Shown one piece after another: positions 12,901-20,347 of a stretch of 42,344 nucleotides of DNA (positions are counted from its first letter, which is position 1; each line of letters opens with the position of its first letter). The stretch spans positions 1-42,344 of the forward strand of contig CABUUJ010000012.1 of NCBI GenBank assembly GCA_902494715.1, given 5' to 3'. Below the pieces are notes generated by a model. It worked only from the letters and a program-made list of their open reading frames with translations, had not been told where the DNA came from and searched no databases. The position numbers and the translations under genes were made by a program. This DNA is from an uncultured Collinsella sp. (lineage in GTDB: Bacteria; Actinomycetota; Coriobacteriia; Coriobacteriales; Coriobacteriaceae).

Positions 12901-14304
12901 TTAGAAGTCGGCGTTGCCCACGGTGCGCGGGTGCGGCAGGACGTCGCGGATGTTGCCCACGCCGGTCAGATACATGACCAAGCGCTCGAAGCCCAGACCG
13001 TAGCCGGCGTGCTTGCAGGAACCGTAGCGGCGCAGGTCAAGGTAGTACTTGTACTGCTCGGGATTCATGCCCAGGTCCTTGATGCGGGCCTCGAGCAGAT
13101 CCAGGCGCTCCTCGCGCTGGGAGCCGCCGATAATCTCGCCGATACCGGGAACCAGGCAGTCGGCGGCGGCGACGGTCTTGCCGTCCTCGTTCATGCGCAT
13201 GTAGAACGCCTTGATCTCGGCCGGGTAGTCGGTCACGAAGGTCGGGCGCTTAAAGTGCTCCTCGGTCAGGAAGCGCTCGTGCTCGGTCTGCAAGTCGATG
13301 CCCCAGCTGACGGGGTAATCAAACTGGTGGCCAGCAGCGACTGCCTGCTCCAGGATCTCGACGGCCTCGGTGTAGGTAACGCGGGCAAAGTCGGAGTTGG
13401 CGACATGGTCCAGGCGCTCGAGCAGACCCTTGTCCACAAACTTGTTGAGCATATTGAGCTCGTCGGGGCAGGTTGCCATGACGTCCTTGAGGACATACTT
13501 GAGCATGGCCTCGGCGTTATCCATGTAGTCGTTAAGGTCGGCAAAGGCCATCTCAGGTTCGATCATCCAAAACTCGGCGGCGTGGCGCGTGGTGTTGGAG
13601 TTCTCGGCACGGAAAGTGGGGCCAAAGGTGTACACGTCGCCAAAGGCCATGGCAAAGTTCTCGGCATTGAGCTGGCCGGACACGGTGAGGCTCGCATGCT
13701 TGCCAAAGAAGTCCTGGCTCCAGTCGACCTCGCCGGACTCGGTGAGGGGCGGATTTTTGGGGTCGAGTGTGGTCACGCGGAACATCTCGCCGGCGCCCTC
13801 GCAGTCACTCGTGGTGATGATGGGGGTGTTGACGTAGACAAAACCCTGCTCCTGGAAGAAGCGGTGGATGGCGGCAGCCGCGACAGAGCGGATGCGGAAC
13901 ACGGCGCGGAACAGGTTGGTGCGCGGGCGCAGGTGCTGCTGGGTGCGCAGGAACTCGACGGTTGCGCGCTTCTTCTGCAGCGGGTAATCCGGGGCGCTCG
14001 TGCCCTCGACCTCGATGGAAGTGGCAGAAAGCTCGAAAGGCTGGGGTGCATCGGGGGTCAGTTTGACGGTGCCGGTGCAAATGAGTGCGGCCGAGACGTT
14101 TTGATGGGCGATCTCGTCGTAGTTGTCGAGTGCCTCGCGGTTCATGACGACCTGCAGGTCGCGGAAGCAGCTGCCGTCGTTGAGCGTAACAAAGCCAAAG
14201 TTCTTCATGTCGCGGACGGACTTGACCCAGCCGGCGACGGTGACGGTCTGGCCGCCGAGCGACTCGGCATCGGCATAGAGCTGCGCGATTTTGGTGCGGT
14301 TCAC
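12901..14304 (-). CDS. asnS: Asparaginyl-tRNA synthetase
   Basis: A 467-residue class II synthetase charging tRNA-Asn, matching the usual length (E. coli 466). The start is a GTG at 14304, three bases after GGGAGGA. The N-terminal OB-fold contains VTVAGWVKSVRDMKNFGFV. Class II motif 2 is FRAENSNTTRHAAEFWMIE and motif 3 GYGLGFERLVMYLTGVGNIR. A possible -10 (TAGAAT on the minus strand, 14351-14356) precedes it. The gene has its own terminator and lies inside the block that splits the L11/L10 ribosomal cluster. Confidence 0.96.
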   Translation of the reverse strand: MNRTKIAQLYADAESLGGQTVTVAGWVKSVRDMKNFGFVTLNDGSCFRDLQVVMNREALDNYDEIAHQNVSAALICTGTVKLTPDAPQPFELSATSIEVEGTSAPDYPLQKKRATVEFLRTQQHLRPRTNLFRAVFRIRSVAAAAIHRFFQEQGFVYVNTPIITTSDCEGAGEMFRVTTLDPKNPPLTESGEVDWSQDFFGKHASLTVSGQLNAENFAMAFGDVYTFGPTFRAENSNTTRHAAEFWMIEPEMAFADLNDYMDNAEAMLKYVLKDVMATCPDELNMLNKFVDKGLLERLDHVANSDFARVTYTEAVEILEQAVAAGHQFDYPVSWGIDLQTEHERFLTEEHFKRPTFVTDYPAEIKAFYMRMNEDGKTVAAADCLVPGIGEIIGGSQREERLDLLEARIKDLGMNPEQYKYYLDLRRYGSCKHAGYGLGFERLVMYLTGVGNIRDVLPHPRTVGNADF

Positions 14305-14414
14305 GTATCCTCCCATAACGGTTGAATGATAGTTATCCATACAGTTCGATATTCTAGCAGCTCGGCTCATTTGGGCTATACAGATAAAGCATTGGCGGGA
14401 TGGTTTTTCAAACG

Positions 14415-14448
14415 AAAAGCGCCCGCGGCCAAATGGTCGCGGGCGCTT
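14415..14448 (-). terminator. crr terminator
   Basis: AAGCGCCCGCGGCC (14417-14430) pairs with GGTCGCGGGCGCTT (14435-14448), one G-U pair, and is followed on the minus strand by TTTT. Confidence 0.9.
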
Positions 14449-14485
14449 GACGAGGTGCCTTTTGGCTGTGTGGCGCGGGGCCTGG

Positions 14486-15049
14486 CTACTTGGTCTTGGC
14501 AACCAGCAGCGGGTCGCCAAGCTTGACGAGCGGGTTGCCGCCGATAAGCGTTCCAGACTCGCCGACATGGTCGATGCTCTTAAGACGATCGAGCTCGGAG
14601 ACGATGACGGTCACGATGTCCTCGTGACCAGCGGCCTTAATGGCCTCGCGGTCGAAGCTGATGAGCGGCTGGCCTGCCTTGACCACATCGCCCATCTCGA
14701 CAAAGCGGGCAAAACCCTTGCCGTTCATTTCCACGGTGCCCAGGCCAACATGGATGAACACGCGCAGGCCGTCCTCGGTAATCATGCCGATGGAGTGGTT
14801 GGTGACGGTGGTGGCGCCGATGCGGCCGTTGGCGGGCGCATAGATGGTGCCGGTAATGGGCTCGATGCCATAGCCCTGGCCAAGCATGCCCGAGGCGATC
14901 GTCTCGTCGGGAACCTCGTTCAGGTTGACGAGCACGCCGTTGACGGGGGCATAGATGACGCCTTCGCGGGTGGCGAAGCTTGCTGCGGGCGGAACGGACG
15001 CCTCGCCGGTCGAGGTGAAGGTGGACTTAAGCGAATCGAGCAGACCCAT
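14486..15049 (-). CDS. crr: PTS glucose-type IIA component
   Basis: A 187-residue EIIA-Glc-like protein, cytosolic, that carries phosphate from HPr to a sugar permease. The start at 15049 follows GGAGG and gives MGLLDSLKSTF. The phosphorylated histidine is His100 in FIHVGLGTVEMNGKGF, with the partner His85 in NHSIGM; the spacing of 15 matches His75/His90 of the E. coli protein. It stands alone without IIBC, so it may serve several permeases, and it could act in regulation as in other bacteria. Confidence 0.92.
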   Translation of the reverse strand: MGLLDSLKSTFTSTGEASVPPAASFATREGVIYAPVNGVLVNLNEVPDETIASGMLGQGYGIEPITGTIYAPANGRIGATTVTNHSIGMITEDGLRVFIHVGLGTVEMNGKGFARFVEMGDVVKAGQPLISFDREAIKAAGHEDIVTVIVSELDRLKSIDHVGESGTLIGGNPLVKLGDPLLVAKTK

Positions 15050-15096
15050 AGTTGCCTCCAACTTAAATAGGCGCATATCGCGCGTTTGGTTTGCCG

Positions 15097-15106
15097 GAAA
15101 CGTTTC
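15097..15106. promoter_or_regulatory. cre-like / LacI-family operator candidate
   Basis: GAAACGTTTC is a perfect 10-bp palindrome with the central CG typical of LacI/GalR and CcpA operators. It lies about 50 bp upstream of crr, divergent from the esterase gene. Regulation by a sugar-responsive LacI-type protein is inferred only. Confidence 0.35.
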
Positions 15107-15246
15107 ATATGTGTTTCGCGGCTTGGTCAACGCCCCCTATTCTACGCTGCTCAACGATACCTCTGAACTGGGATTATGTGATATATCAGTTGAAGGGAAA
15201 CTTATTGCCGGAGTGTTTCTGCGCCACGGGTTCAAGTGGGGTACGC

Positions 15247-15274
15247 TTGAAGGCGAAAAACAAGGGCGCATAAT
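15247..15274 (+). promoter_or_regulatory. Promoter of the esterase gene
   Basis: TTGAAG (15247-15252) and CATAAT (15269-15274) with a 16-bp spacer. Initiation near 15281 would give a leader only about 13 bases long that begins at the ribosome binding site GAAGGGAG. Confidence 0.55.
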
Positions 15275-15293
15275 TTGCGCGAAGGGAGCACAT

Positions 15294-16196
15294 ATGATTG
15301 TCGAGAACCATGCGCTGTGGGGCGAGGAGCCGACCGAGGATTATCCGGCGACGTTTACGTATTTGGGTGCCGAGCCGCTGCCCGATAAACCGAATGGCCG
15401 CCGCCCCGCGGTGATCATCTGCGGCGGAGGCGGGTTTACACATATCGCTCCGCACGAGCAGGACCCGGTGGCGTTTGCATTTTTGGATCACGGTTACCAG
15501 GCCTTTGTGCTCAACTATGTCACGAGCTCTACGGGTGACGTGAGCTTTCCGCACCCCCAGGCAGATCTTGCCAAGATGGTCGCCACGGTGCGCGCCAACG
15601 CCGACGAGTGGCATGTCGATCCTAAGCGCGTGTGCGTCGTGGGATTCTCGGCGGGCGGCATGATCTGTGCCTCGCTGGCAACGCAGTGGAAGACCGGCCC
15701 CTTCGCGGCACTTGCCGGGGCACGTCCGGACGACATTCGTCCCGATGCCGTGGTGCTGGGCTATCCGCTGCTCGACTTTGCCTATGTGCGCGACATGCAG
15801 ACGCGCGATCCGCGCATTGACTTGCGCGTGCCCAAGACGGGCGGCAAGACGGGGCGCGATTTGCTCAACGACTACCTGTCGATGGTGACGGGTGGCGAGG
15901 CAACTGACGAGCATTTGGCCGATATCTGCCCCACCACGCATGTTTCGCGTCAGATGCCGCCGACCTTTGTGTGGGGCGTGTCCGACGACAAGACGGCGCC
16001 GATCGCGCAGGTCTACCCGTTTGCGCAGCGCATGGCCGAGGAGGGCGTTGCATGCGAGATGCACGTCTTCGACCAGGGTGGTCACGGCCTTTCGCTCGGC
16101 AACGCCAACACCGCGGTCGACAACGAGGACAAGCAGGTGGCGGTCCGTCCCTGGATCCGCCTAGCCTTCCGCTTCCTGGAGCGCCACGGGTTTTAG
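15294..16196 (+). CDS. Alpha/beta-hydrolase esterase
   Basis: A 300-residue hydrolase of the prolyl-oligopeptidase/acetylxylan-esterase-like group. The oxyanion strand reads VIICGGGGF near residue 40, the nucleophile is Ser119 in GFSAGG, the acid is probably the aspartate in WGVSDDKTAP and the base the histidine in GGHGLS. No signal peptide is present, so it acts in the cytoplasm, perhaps removing acyl groups from imported sugars or glycosides. The start follows GAAGGGAG; upstream in-frame codons lie inside the divergent crr promoter region. A hairpin begins at the stop codon. Confidence 0.88.
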   Translation: MIVENHALWGEEPTEDYPATFTYLGAEPLPDKPNGRRPAVIICGGGGFTHIAPHEQDPVAFAFLDHGYQAFVLNYVTSSTGDVSFPHPQADLAKMVATVRANADEWHVDPKRVCVVGFSAGGMICASLATQWKTGPFAALAGARPDDIRPDAVVLGYPLLDFAYVRDMQTRDPRIDLRVPKTGGKTGRDLLNDYLSMVTGGEATDEHLADICPTTHVSRQMPPTFVWGVSDDKTAPIAQVYPFAQRMAEEGVACEMHVFDQGGHGLSLGNANTAVDNEDKQVAVRPWIRLAFRFLERHGF

Positions 16197-16223
16197 TTAC
16201 GGCGTTTTACCAAACGCCGTAAC
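16196..16223 (+). terminator. Hairpin at the esterase stop codon
   Basis: GTTACGGCGTTT (16196-16207) and AAACGCCGTAAC (16212-16223) form a perfect 12-bp stem beginning at the last base of the TAG stop. No T tract follows, so it may be a Rho-dependent or stability structure. Confidence 0.6.
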
Positions 16224-16236
16224 CACTTGACGCTGC

Positions 16237-16335
16237 AAGCCCGCCAGGGCGGCAATCTGCCTTTCAACTTCGGCGGCATGACCAGAAGGTCAATGCCGCC
16301 TCGTTTCAGGGCACCTTGCTCGCCCTGGCGGGCTT
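16237..16335. repeat. Branched palindromic element
   Basis: A perfect 15-bp outer stem pairs AAGCCCGCCAGGGCG (16237-16251) with CGCCCTGGCGGGCTT (16321-16335). It encloses a small hairpin GGCA/TGCC (16251-16261) and a strong inner hairpin, GGCGGCATGACC (16272-16283) with 16288-16300, with one bulged A. The fold is cloverleaf-like over 99 nt. It may be a structured RNA, a MITE or a multi-stem REP. No protein frame with a credible start crosses it. Confidence 0.6.
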
Positions 16336-16379
16336 TCGCTGTTCGCGCCAAAACATCGGCGTTGCCATGGCCCAGATGC

Positions 16380-16426
16380 GGCACTTGGGGACGTTCCTTT
16401 TGTGCCGGCACTTGGGGACGGTCCTT
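16380..16426. repeat. Tandem GGCACTTGGGGACG repeats
   Basis: The 14-mer occurs at 16380-16393 and 16407-16420, 27 bp apart. The first, together with GTGCC at 16402-16406, can form a hairpin. The string resembles short dispersed repeats with a GGGGAC core and may be a relative of the R1-R6 hairpins. Confidence 0.5.
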
Positions 16427-16441
16427 GCAGCAATCTGTCGA

Positions 16442-16471
16442 TTGAACGTCGTTGTGCGTTCGCGCTATCAT
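16442..16471 (+). promoter_or_regulatory. feoAB promoter
   Basis: TTGAAC (16442-16447) and TATCAT (16466-16471) with an 18-bp spacer, about 90 bp upstream of the GTG start. Confidence 0.5.
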
Positions 16472-16485
16472 GCATGGTTACAATT

Positions 16486-16510
16486 GGTTAGCCGTGGCAA
16501 ACGGTTAGCC
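16486..16510 (+). promoter_or_regulatory. Candidate metal-repressor site
   Basis: GGTTAGCC is directly repeated at 16486-16493 and 16503-16510, 17 bp apart, just downstream of the predicted start of transcription. The half-site resembles those of DtxR/IdeR-type iron repressors. Iron-dependent repression of feoAB is inferred. Confidence 0.4.
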
Positions 16511-16560
16511 AAGGTAAACTAAATGCAACGCCCTGTGGGCGTCGGGGGAGGAGCACGGAC

Positions 16561-18921
16561 GTGAAGCTCGATACGCTCGAGATTGGAAAGGACGCCGTTG
16601 TCGCATCGGTGGCATCGGACGATCAGGCACTCCGACAGCATATTTTGGACATGGGTCTAACGCCGGGCACCGAAGTCACCATGATGAAGTACGCCCCCAT
16701 GGGTGACCCGCTCGAGATCCGCCTACGTGGCTACGAGTTGACGCTGCGCAAGGACGATGCCGCACGCATTGAGCTCGTGGATGTGCACGACACCGATACC
16801 GGCCCGCGCGTTAACGCCGCAATCGGCACGACGGACCACCCGGCCCTGGGCGAGGGGACGTATTCACCCCGTGCGGCAAAAACGGCCGTGCCCGAGGGCG
16901 CGCCGCTGCATTTTGCCCTTGCCGGTAACCAAAACTGCGGCAAGACCACGCTGTTCAACCAGCTTACGGGCTCCAACCAGCACGTCGGTAACTTTCCCGG
17001 CGTGACGGTCGACCGCAAGGACGGCACCATTCGCAACCACCCCGAGGCGAGCGTTACCGACCTGCCCGGCATTTACTCCCTGTCGCCGTACACAGGCGAA
17101 GAAGTCGTGAGCCGTCAGTTCATCCTCGACGAGCGCCCGGACGCCATCATCGACATCATTGACGCCACCAACATCGAGCGCAACCTGTACCTGACGCTGC
17201 AGCTTATGGAGCTCGACCGCCCCATGGTCATCGCGCTCAACATGATGGACGAGGTGACGGCCAACGGCGGCGCCGTGGACGTCAACCTGCTCGAGAGCCT
17301 GCTGGGCGTGCCCGTTGTCCCCATTAGCGCTGCCCGCAACGAGGGTATCGGCGAGCTGGTGGATCATGCCTTGCACGTGGCGCGGTTCCGCGAGCGTCCC
17401 GGTCGCCTGGACTTTTGCGCACCCGATGGTCCAGACGGCGGTGCGCTGCATCGCTGCATCCACGGCATCGCCAACCTTATCGAGGACCATGCCGCGACGG
17501 CGCACATTCCCGTGCGTTTTGCGGCGACCAAGCTGGTTGAGGGCGACGAGCTGGTGACCGAGGCGCTTCACCTGGATCGCAACGAGCTCGACGCTATCGA
17601 GCACATCATTACTCAGATGGAGGGCGAGGCCGGCACCGACCGCCTGTCCGCGCTGGCCGATATGCGCTTTTGCTTTATCGGCGACGTGTGTGGGCGCTGC
17701 GTCGTCAAACCGCACGAGAGCCGCGAGCACGTGCGCTCCGTCAAGATCGACCGCATCCTGACGGGCCGCTACACGGCCATTCCGGCGTTCCTGGTGATCA
17801 TGGGCCTCGTCTTTTGGCTGACGTTTGGCGTGATCGGCGCGGCGTTGCAGGGGCTCATGGAGGACGGCATCGCTGTCATCATCGCCTCGGCCGATGCGGG
17901 CCTCAAGGCGTTCGGAACCAACGACGTGGTGCGCTCGCTGGCTGTCGACGGCGTGCTTACGGGCGTGGGCAGCGTGCTGACCTTCCTTCCGATTATCGTC
18001 GTGCTCTTCTTGTTCCTCTCCATTCTGGAAGACTCCGGATACATGGCACGCGTGGCCTTTGTCATGGATAAGGTGCTGCGTCGCTTTGGCCTGTCGGGCC
18101 GCAGCTTCGTGCCTATGCTCGTCGGTTTTGGCTGTACCGTGCCGGCTATCATGTCGACCCGTACGCTCCCATCCGAGCATGACCGCAAGATGACGGTCAT
18201 GCTCACGCCGTTCATGAGCTGCTCGGCCAAGTTGCCGGTCTATGGTCTGCTGTGCGGGGCGTTTTTCCCACAGGCGACGGTTCCCGCCATGGTCTCGCTC
18301 TATCTGATTGGTATTGCGGTTGGTTGCATTGCGGCTTTGGTGCTCAACCGTACGGCATTTAAGGGCGACCCGGTGCCGTTTATCATGGAGCTTCCCAACT
18401 ACCGCCTGCCGAGCGTCAAGACGACGGTGATGCTGGCATGGGATAAGGCCAAGGACTTTATTACCAAGGCCTTTACCATTATCTTTGCCGCTACCGTGGT
18501 CATCTGGTTCCTTCAGACGTTCGATATCCGCTTTAATGTGGTCGCCGATCAGTCGCAGAGTCTGCTTGCCGGTCTGGGTAGCATCATCGCGCCGGTGTTG
18601 ACCCCGCTCGGTTTTGGCGACTGGCGCGCCTCGACGGCGCTCGTCACGGGACTCATCGCCAAGGAGAGCGTCATCTCGACGCTCACGGTGCTTTTGGGCG
18701 CAACGTCGCCCGCGGTGCTGTCAACCATGTTTTCGCCGTTTACCGCTTACGTGTTCCTGGTCTTTACGCTGCTGTACCCGCCCTGCGTGGCGTCCATCGG
18801 CGCCGTCAAGAGCGAGCTGGGCACGCGCTATGCCGTTGCTGTGTTCGCGTTTCAGGTGACGGTCGCCTGGATCGTGGCGTTTGTCGTGCATTCGGCGGGC
18901 ATATTGCTGGGTTTGGCTTAG
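16561..18921 (+). CDS. feoB: FeoA-FeoB fused ferrous iron transporter
   Basis: A 786-residue protein. Residues 1-75 form a FeoA-like SH3 domain (MGLTPGTEVTMMKYAPMGDP). The FeoB G domain has G1 GNQNCGKTT at 122-130, NFPGVTVDRK at 144, DLPG at 167 and NMMDE near 228. About eight membrane segments follow from residue 405, with the gate motif VGFGCTVPAIM. It takes up Fe2+ using the GTPase as switch. The usual separate feoA gene is fused in frame. Start is GTG after GGGGGAGGAG. The linker between the domains (about 75-115) is variable in character. Confidence 0.95.
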   Translation: MKLDTLEIGKDAVVASVASDDQALRQHILDMGLTPGTEVTMMKYAPMGDPLEIRLRGYELTLRKDDAARIELVDVHDTDTGPRVNAAIGTTDHPALGEGTYSPRAAKTAVPEGAPLHFALAGNQNCGKTTLFNQLTGSNQHVGNFPGVTVDRKDGTIRNHPEASVTDLPGIYSLSPYTGEEVVSRQFILDERPDAIIDIIDATNIERNLYLTLQLMELDRPMVIALNMMDEVTANGGAVDVNLLESLLGVPVVPISAARNEGIGELVDHALHVARFRERPGRLDFCAPDGPDGGALHRCIHGIANLIEDHAATAHIPVRFAATKLVEGDELVTEALHLDRNELDAIEHIITQMEGEAGTDRLSALADMRFCFIGDVCGRCVVKPHESREHVRSVKIDRILTGRYTAIPAFLVIMGLVFWLTFGVIGAALQGLMEDGIAVIIASADAGLKAFGTNDVVRSLAVDGVLTGVGSVLTFLPIIVVLFLFLSILEDSGYMARVAFVMDKVLRRFGLSGRSFVPMLVGFGCTVPAIMSTRTLPSEHDRKMTVMLTPFMSCSAKLPVYGLLCGAFFPQATVPAMVSLYLIGIAVGCIAALVLNRTAFKGDPVPFIMELPNYRLPSVKTTVMLAWDKAKDFITKAFTIIFAATVVIWFLQTFDIRFNVVADQSQSLLAGLGSIIAPVLTPLGFGDWRASTALVTGLIAKESVISTLTVLLGATSPAVLSTMFSPFTAYVFLVFTLLYPPCVASIGAVKSELGTRYAVAVFAFQVTVAWIVAFVVHSAGILLGLA

Positions 18922-18962
18922 TTATTTATTGACGGCGCAACCTCTGTGTATTGAGTTGATTG

Positions 18963-19008
18963 CGGCCCCGCATCTGTACTGACGGATGCGGGGCCGTTGC
19001 TATATAAT
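18963..19008 (+). promoter_or_regulatory. Terminator hairpin overlapping the MFS promoter
   Basis: CGGCCCCGCATC (18963-18974) pairs with GATGCGGGGCCG (18985-18996), a 12-bp stem after feoB. A perfect TATAAT lies at 19003-19008. The best -35, CTGACG at 18979-18984, falls in the terminator loop with an 18-bp spacer. Terminator and promoter are thus interleaved. Confidence 0.6.
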
Positions 19009-19044
19009 CGCCCACCGCCCAAGACAATCGGAGAGGTTTCCTAC

Positions 19045-20241
19045 ATGACTCAGGCAAGACAAGATGGCATCTCACTCAAGCAGTGGCTCCCGCTTATTGG
19101 GCTCGCCTGTTGCGCGTTCGTATTCAACACGTCGGAGTTCATGCCCATCGGTCTTCTGACTGATATTGCCGCATCGTTCTCGCTCACGGAGGCCCAAGCA
19201 GGCATCATGATCTCGGTCTACGCCTGGGGCGTCATGCTGCTGTCGCTGCCGCTTATGGTGTTTGCCTCGCGCTTTGAGTTCAAGCGGATGCTGCTCGGCG
19301 TGCTCGCCGTGTTCTCGCTGGGCCAGTTCCTGTCCGCCGTGGCGCCCACCTATCCTATTTTGGTTTGCGCACGTCTGGTGGTCGCCTGCGCGCATGCCGT
19401 GTTCTGGTCGGTCGCCTCGATTATGGCCTCGCGCCTGGTCGACAGTCGCCACGGAGCGCTCGCCATCAGCATGATCGCCACGGGCTCGTCCATCGCGCAG
19501 ATCTTTGGCCTGCCGATCGGCCGCGCCATCGGGCTGGCCGTGGGCTGGCGCATGACGTTTGCCGTGGTCGGGGCCCTCTCAGCCATCGCGGTCGTCTACC
19601 AGGCCGCGGTGTTCCCGGCCATGCCGGCGGGCGAGCGCTTTACCGTCAAACAGCTGCCCGAGCTGCTCAAGAATCCGTTCCTGGTCGCGCTCTACGCGGT
19701 CACGGTTTTTATGGCGACCGGCTATTACGCAAGCTACAGCTACATTGAGCCTTTCCTGGCGCAGGTCGCACACGTCGACGCGGGCGCCATCACCATGACG
19801 CTGACGGCGTTTGGCTTCTCCGGTCTGGTGGGCAGCTGGCTGTTTGGCCGCCTGTTCGACGGGCATCGCTTCCCGTTCTTGGCTATCACGCTCTCCGGCG
19901 TGCCGGTGGCTCTGCTGCTTATGGGTCCGGTCGCATCGTCGCTCGTGGCAGTGCTTGCCGTCTGCGCGCTGTGGGGCTGCTGCGCCACGGCCTTTAACGT
20001 GGCGTTCCAGGCCGAGCTCATCAAGTACACGCCGGCGGATTCGTCGGCCGTCGCCATGTCGATCTTCTCGGGCCTGTTCAATCTGGGCATCGGCACGGGC
20101 ACCGCAATCGGCGGTGCCGTGGTTTCGGGTCCCGGTATCGCTTGGATTGGCTTCGTGGGCGGGGCGATTACCGTCGTGGGCGTCATCCTCGCCATCACCG
20201 TGCTGTTCCCAGCCATCCGTCGCGCCAAGCCCGTCGCCTAA
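19045..20241 (+). CDS. MFS efflux transporter, SotB/AraJ-like
   Basis: A 398-residue, 12-segment major facilitator. The first helix carries NTSEFMPIGLLTDIA, characteristic of the DHA1 sugar-efflux group that includes SotB/YdeA and AraJ. Export of sugars, sugar analogues or drugs is the family role; the substrate here is unknown. The start at 19045 follows GGAGAGG; an earlier in-frame ATG at 18997 lies within the promoter. It precedes a GH13 gene, which fits a link to sugar metabolism. Confidence 0.88.
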   Translation: MTQARQDGISLKQWLPLIGLACCAFVFNTSEFMPIGLLTDIAASFSLTEAQAGIMISVYAWGVMLLSLPLMVFASRFEFKRMLLGVLAVFSLGQFLSAVAPTYPILVCARLVVACAHAVFWSVASIMASRLVDSRHGALAISMIATGSSIAQIFGLPIGRAIGLAVGWRMTFAVVGALSAIAVVYQAAVFPAMPAGERFTVKQLPELLKNPFLVALYAVTVFMATGYYASYSYIEPFLAQVAHVDAGAITMTLTAFGFSGLVGSWLFGRLFDGHRFPFLAITLSGVPVALLLMGPVASSLVAVLAVCALWGCCATAFNVAFQAELIKYTPADSSAVAMSIFSGLFNLGIGTGTAIGGAVVSGPGIAWIGFVGGAITVVGVILAITVLFPAIRRAKPVA

Positions 20242-20254
20242 TCACAACCCAGGA

Positions 20255-20284
20255 GGGTCGGGGTGGCTAAAAGAGCCCCGTCCC
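20255..20284 (+). terminator. Possible MFS terminator
   Basis: GGGTCGGGGT (20255-20264) pairs with GCCCCGTCCC (20275-20284) with one mismatch and one G-U pair. No strong T tract follows. Confidence 0.4.
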
Positions 20285-20347
20285 AAATTAACTACTCTGC
20301 TGGGCATACAATGGATGTCGTTGTGTTGAGCTTACCGGGAGGTTGCT

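Noticed and set aside
12901..14568. An upstream extension of asnS to 14568
   Set aside because: The added 88 residues are low-complexity and cross the crr terminator; the GTG at 14304 has a strong site and gives the family length.
16210..16480. Small coding genes between the esterase and feoB
   Set aside because: Short frames on both strands cross the branched palindrome and the tandem repeats, with no ribosome sites.
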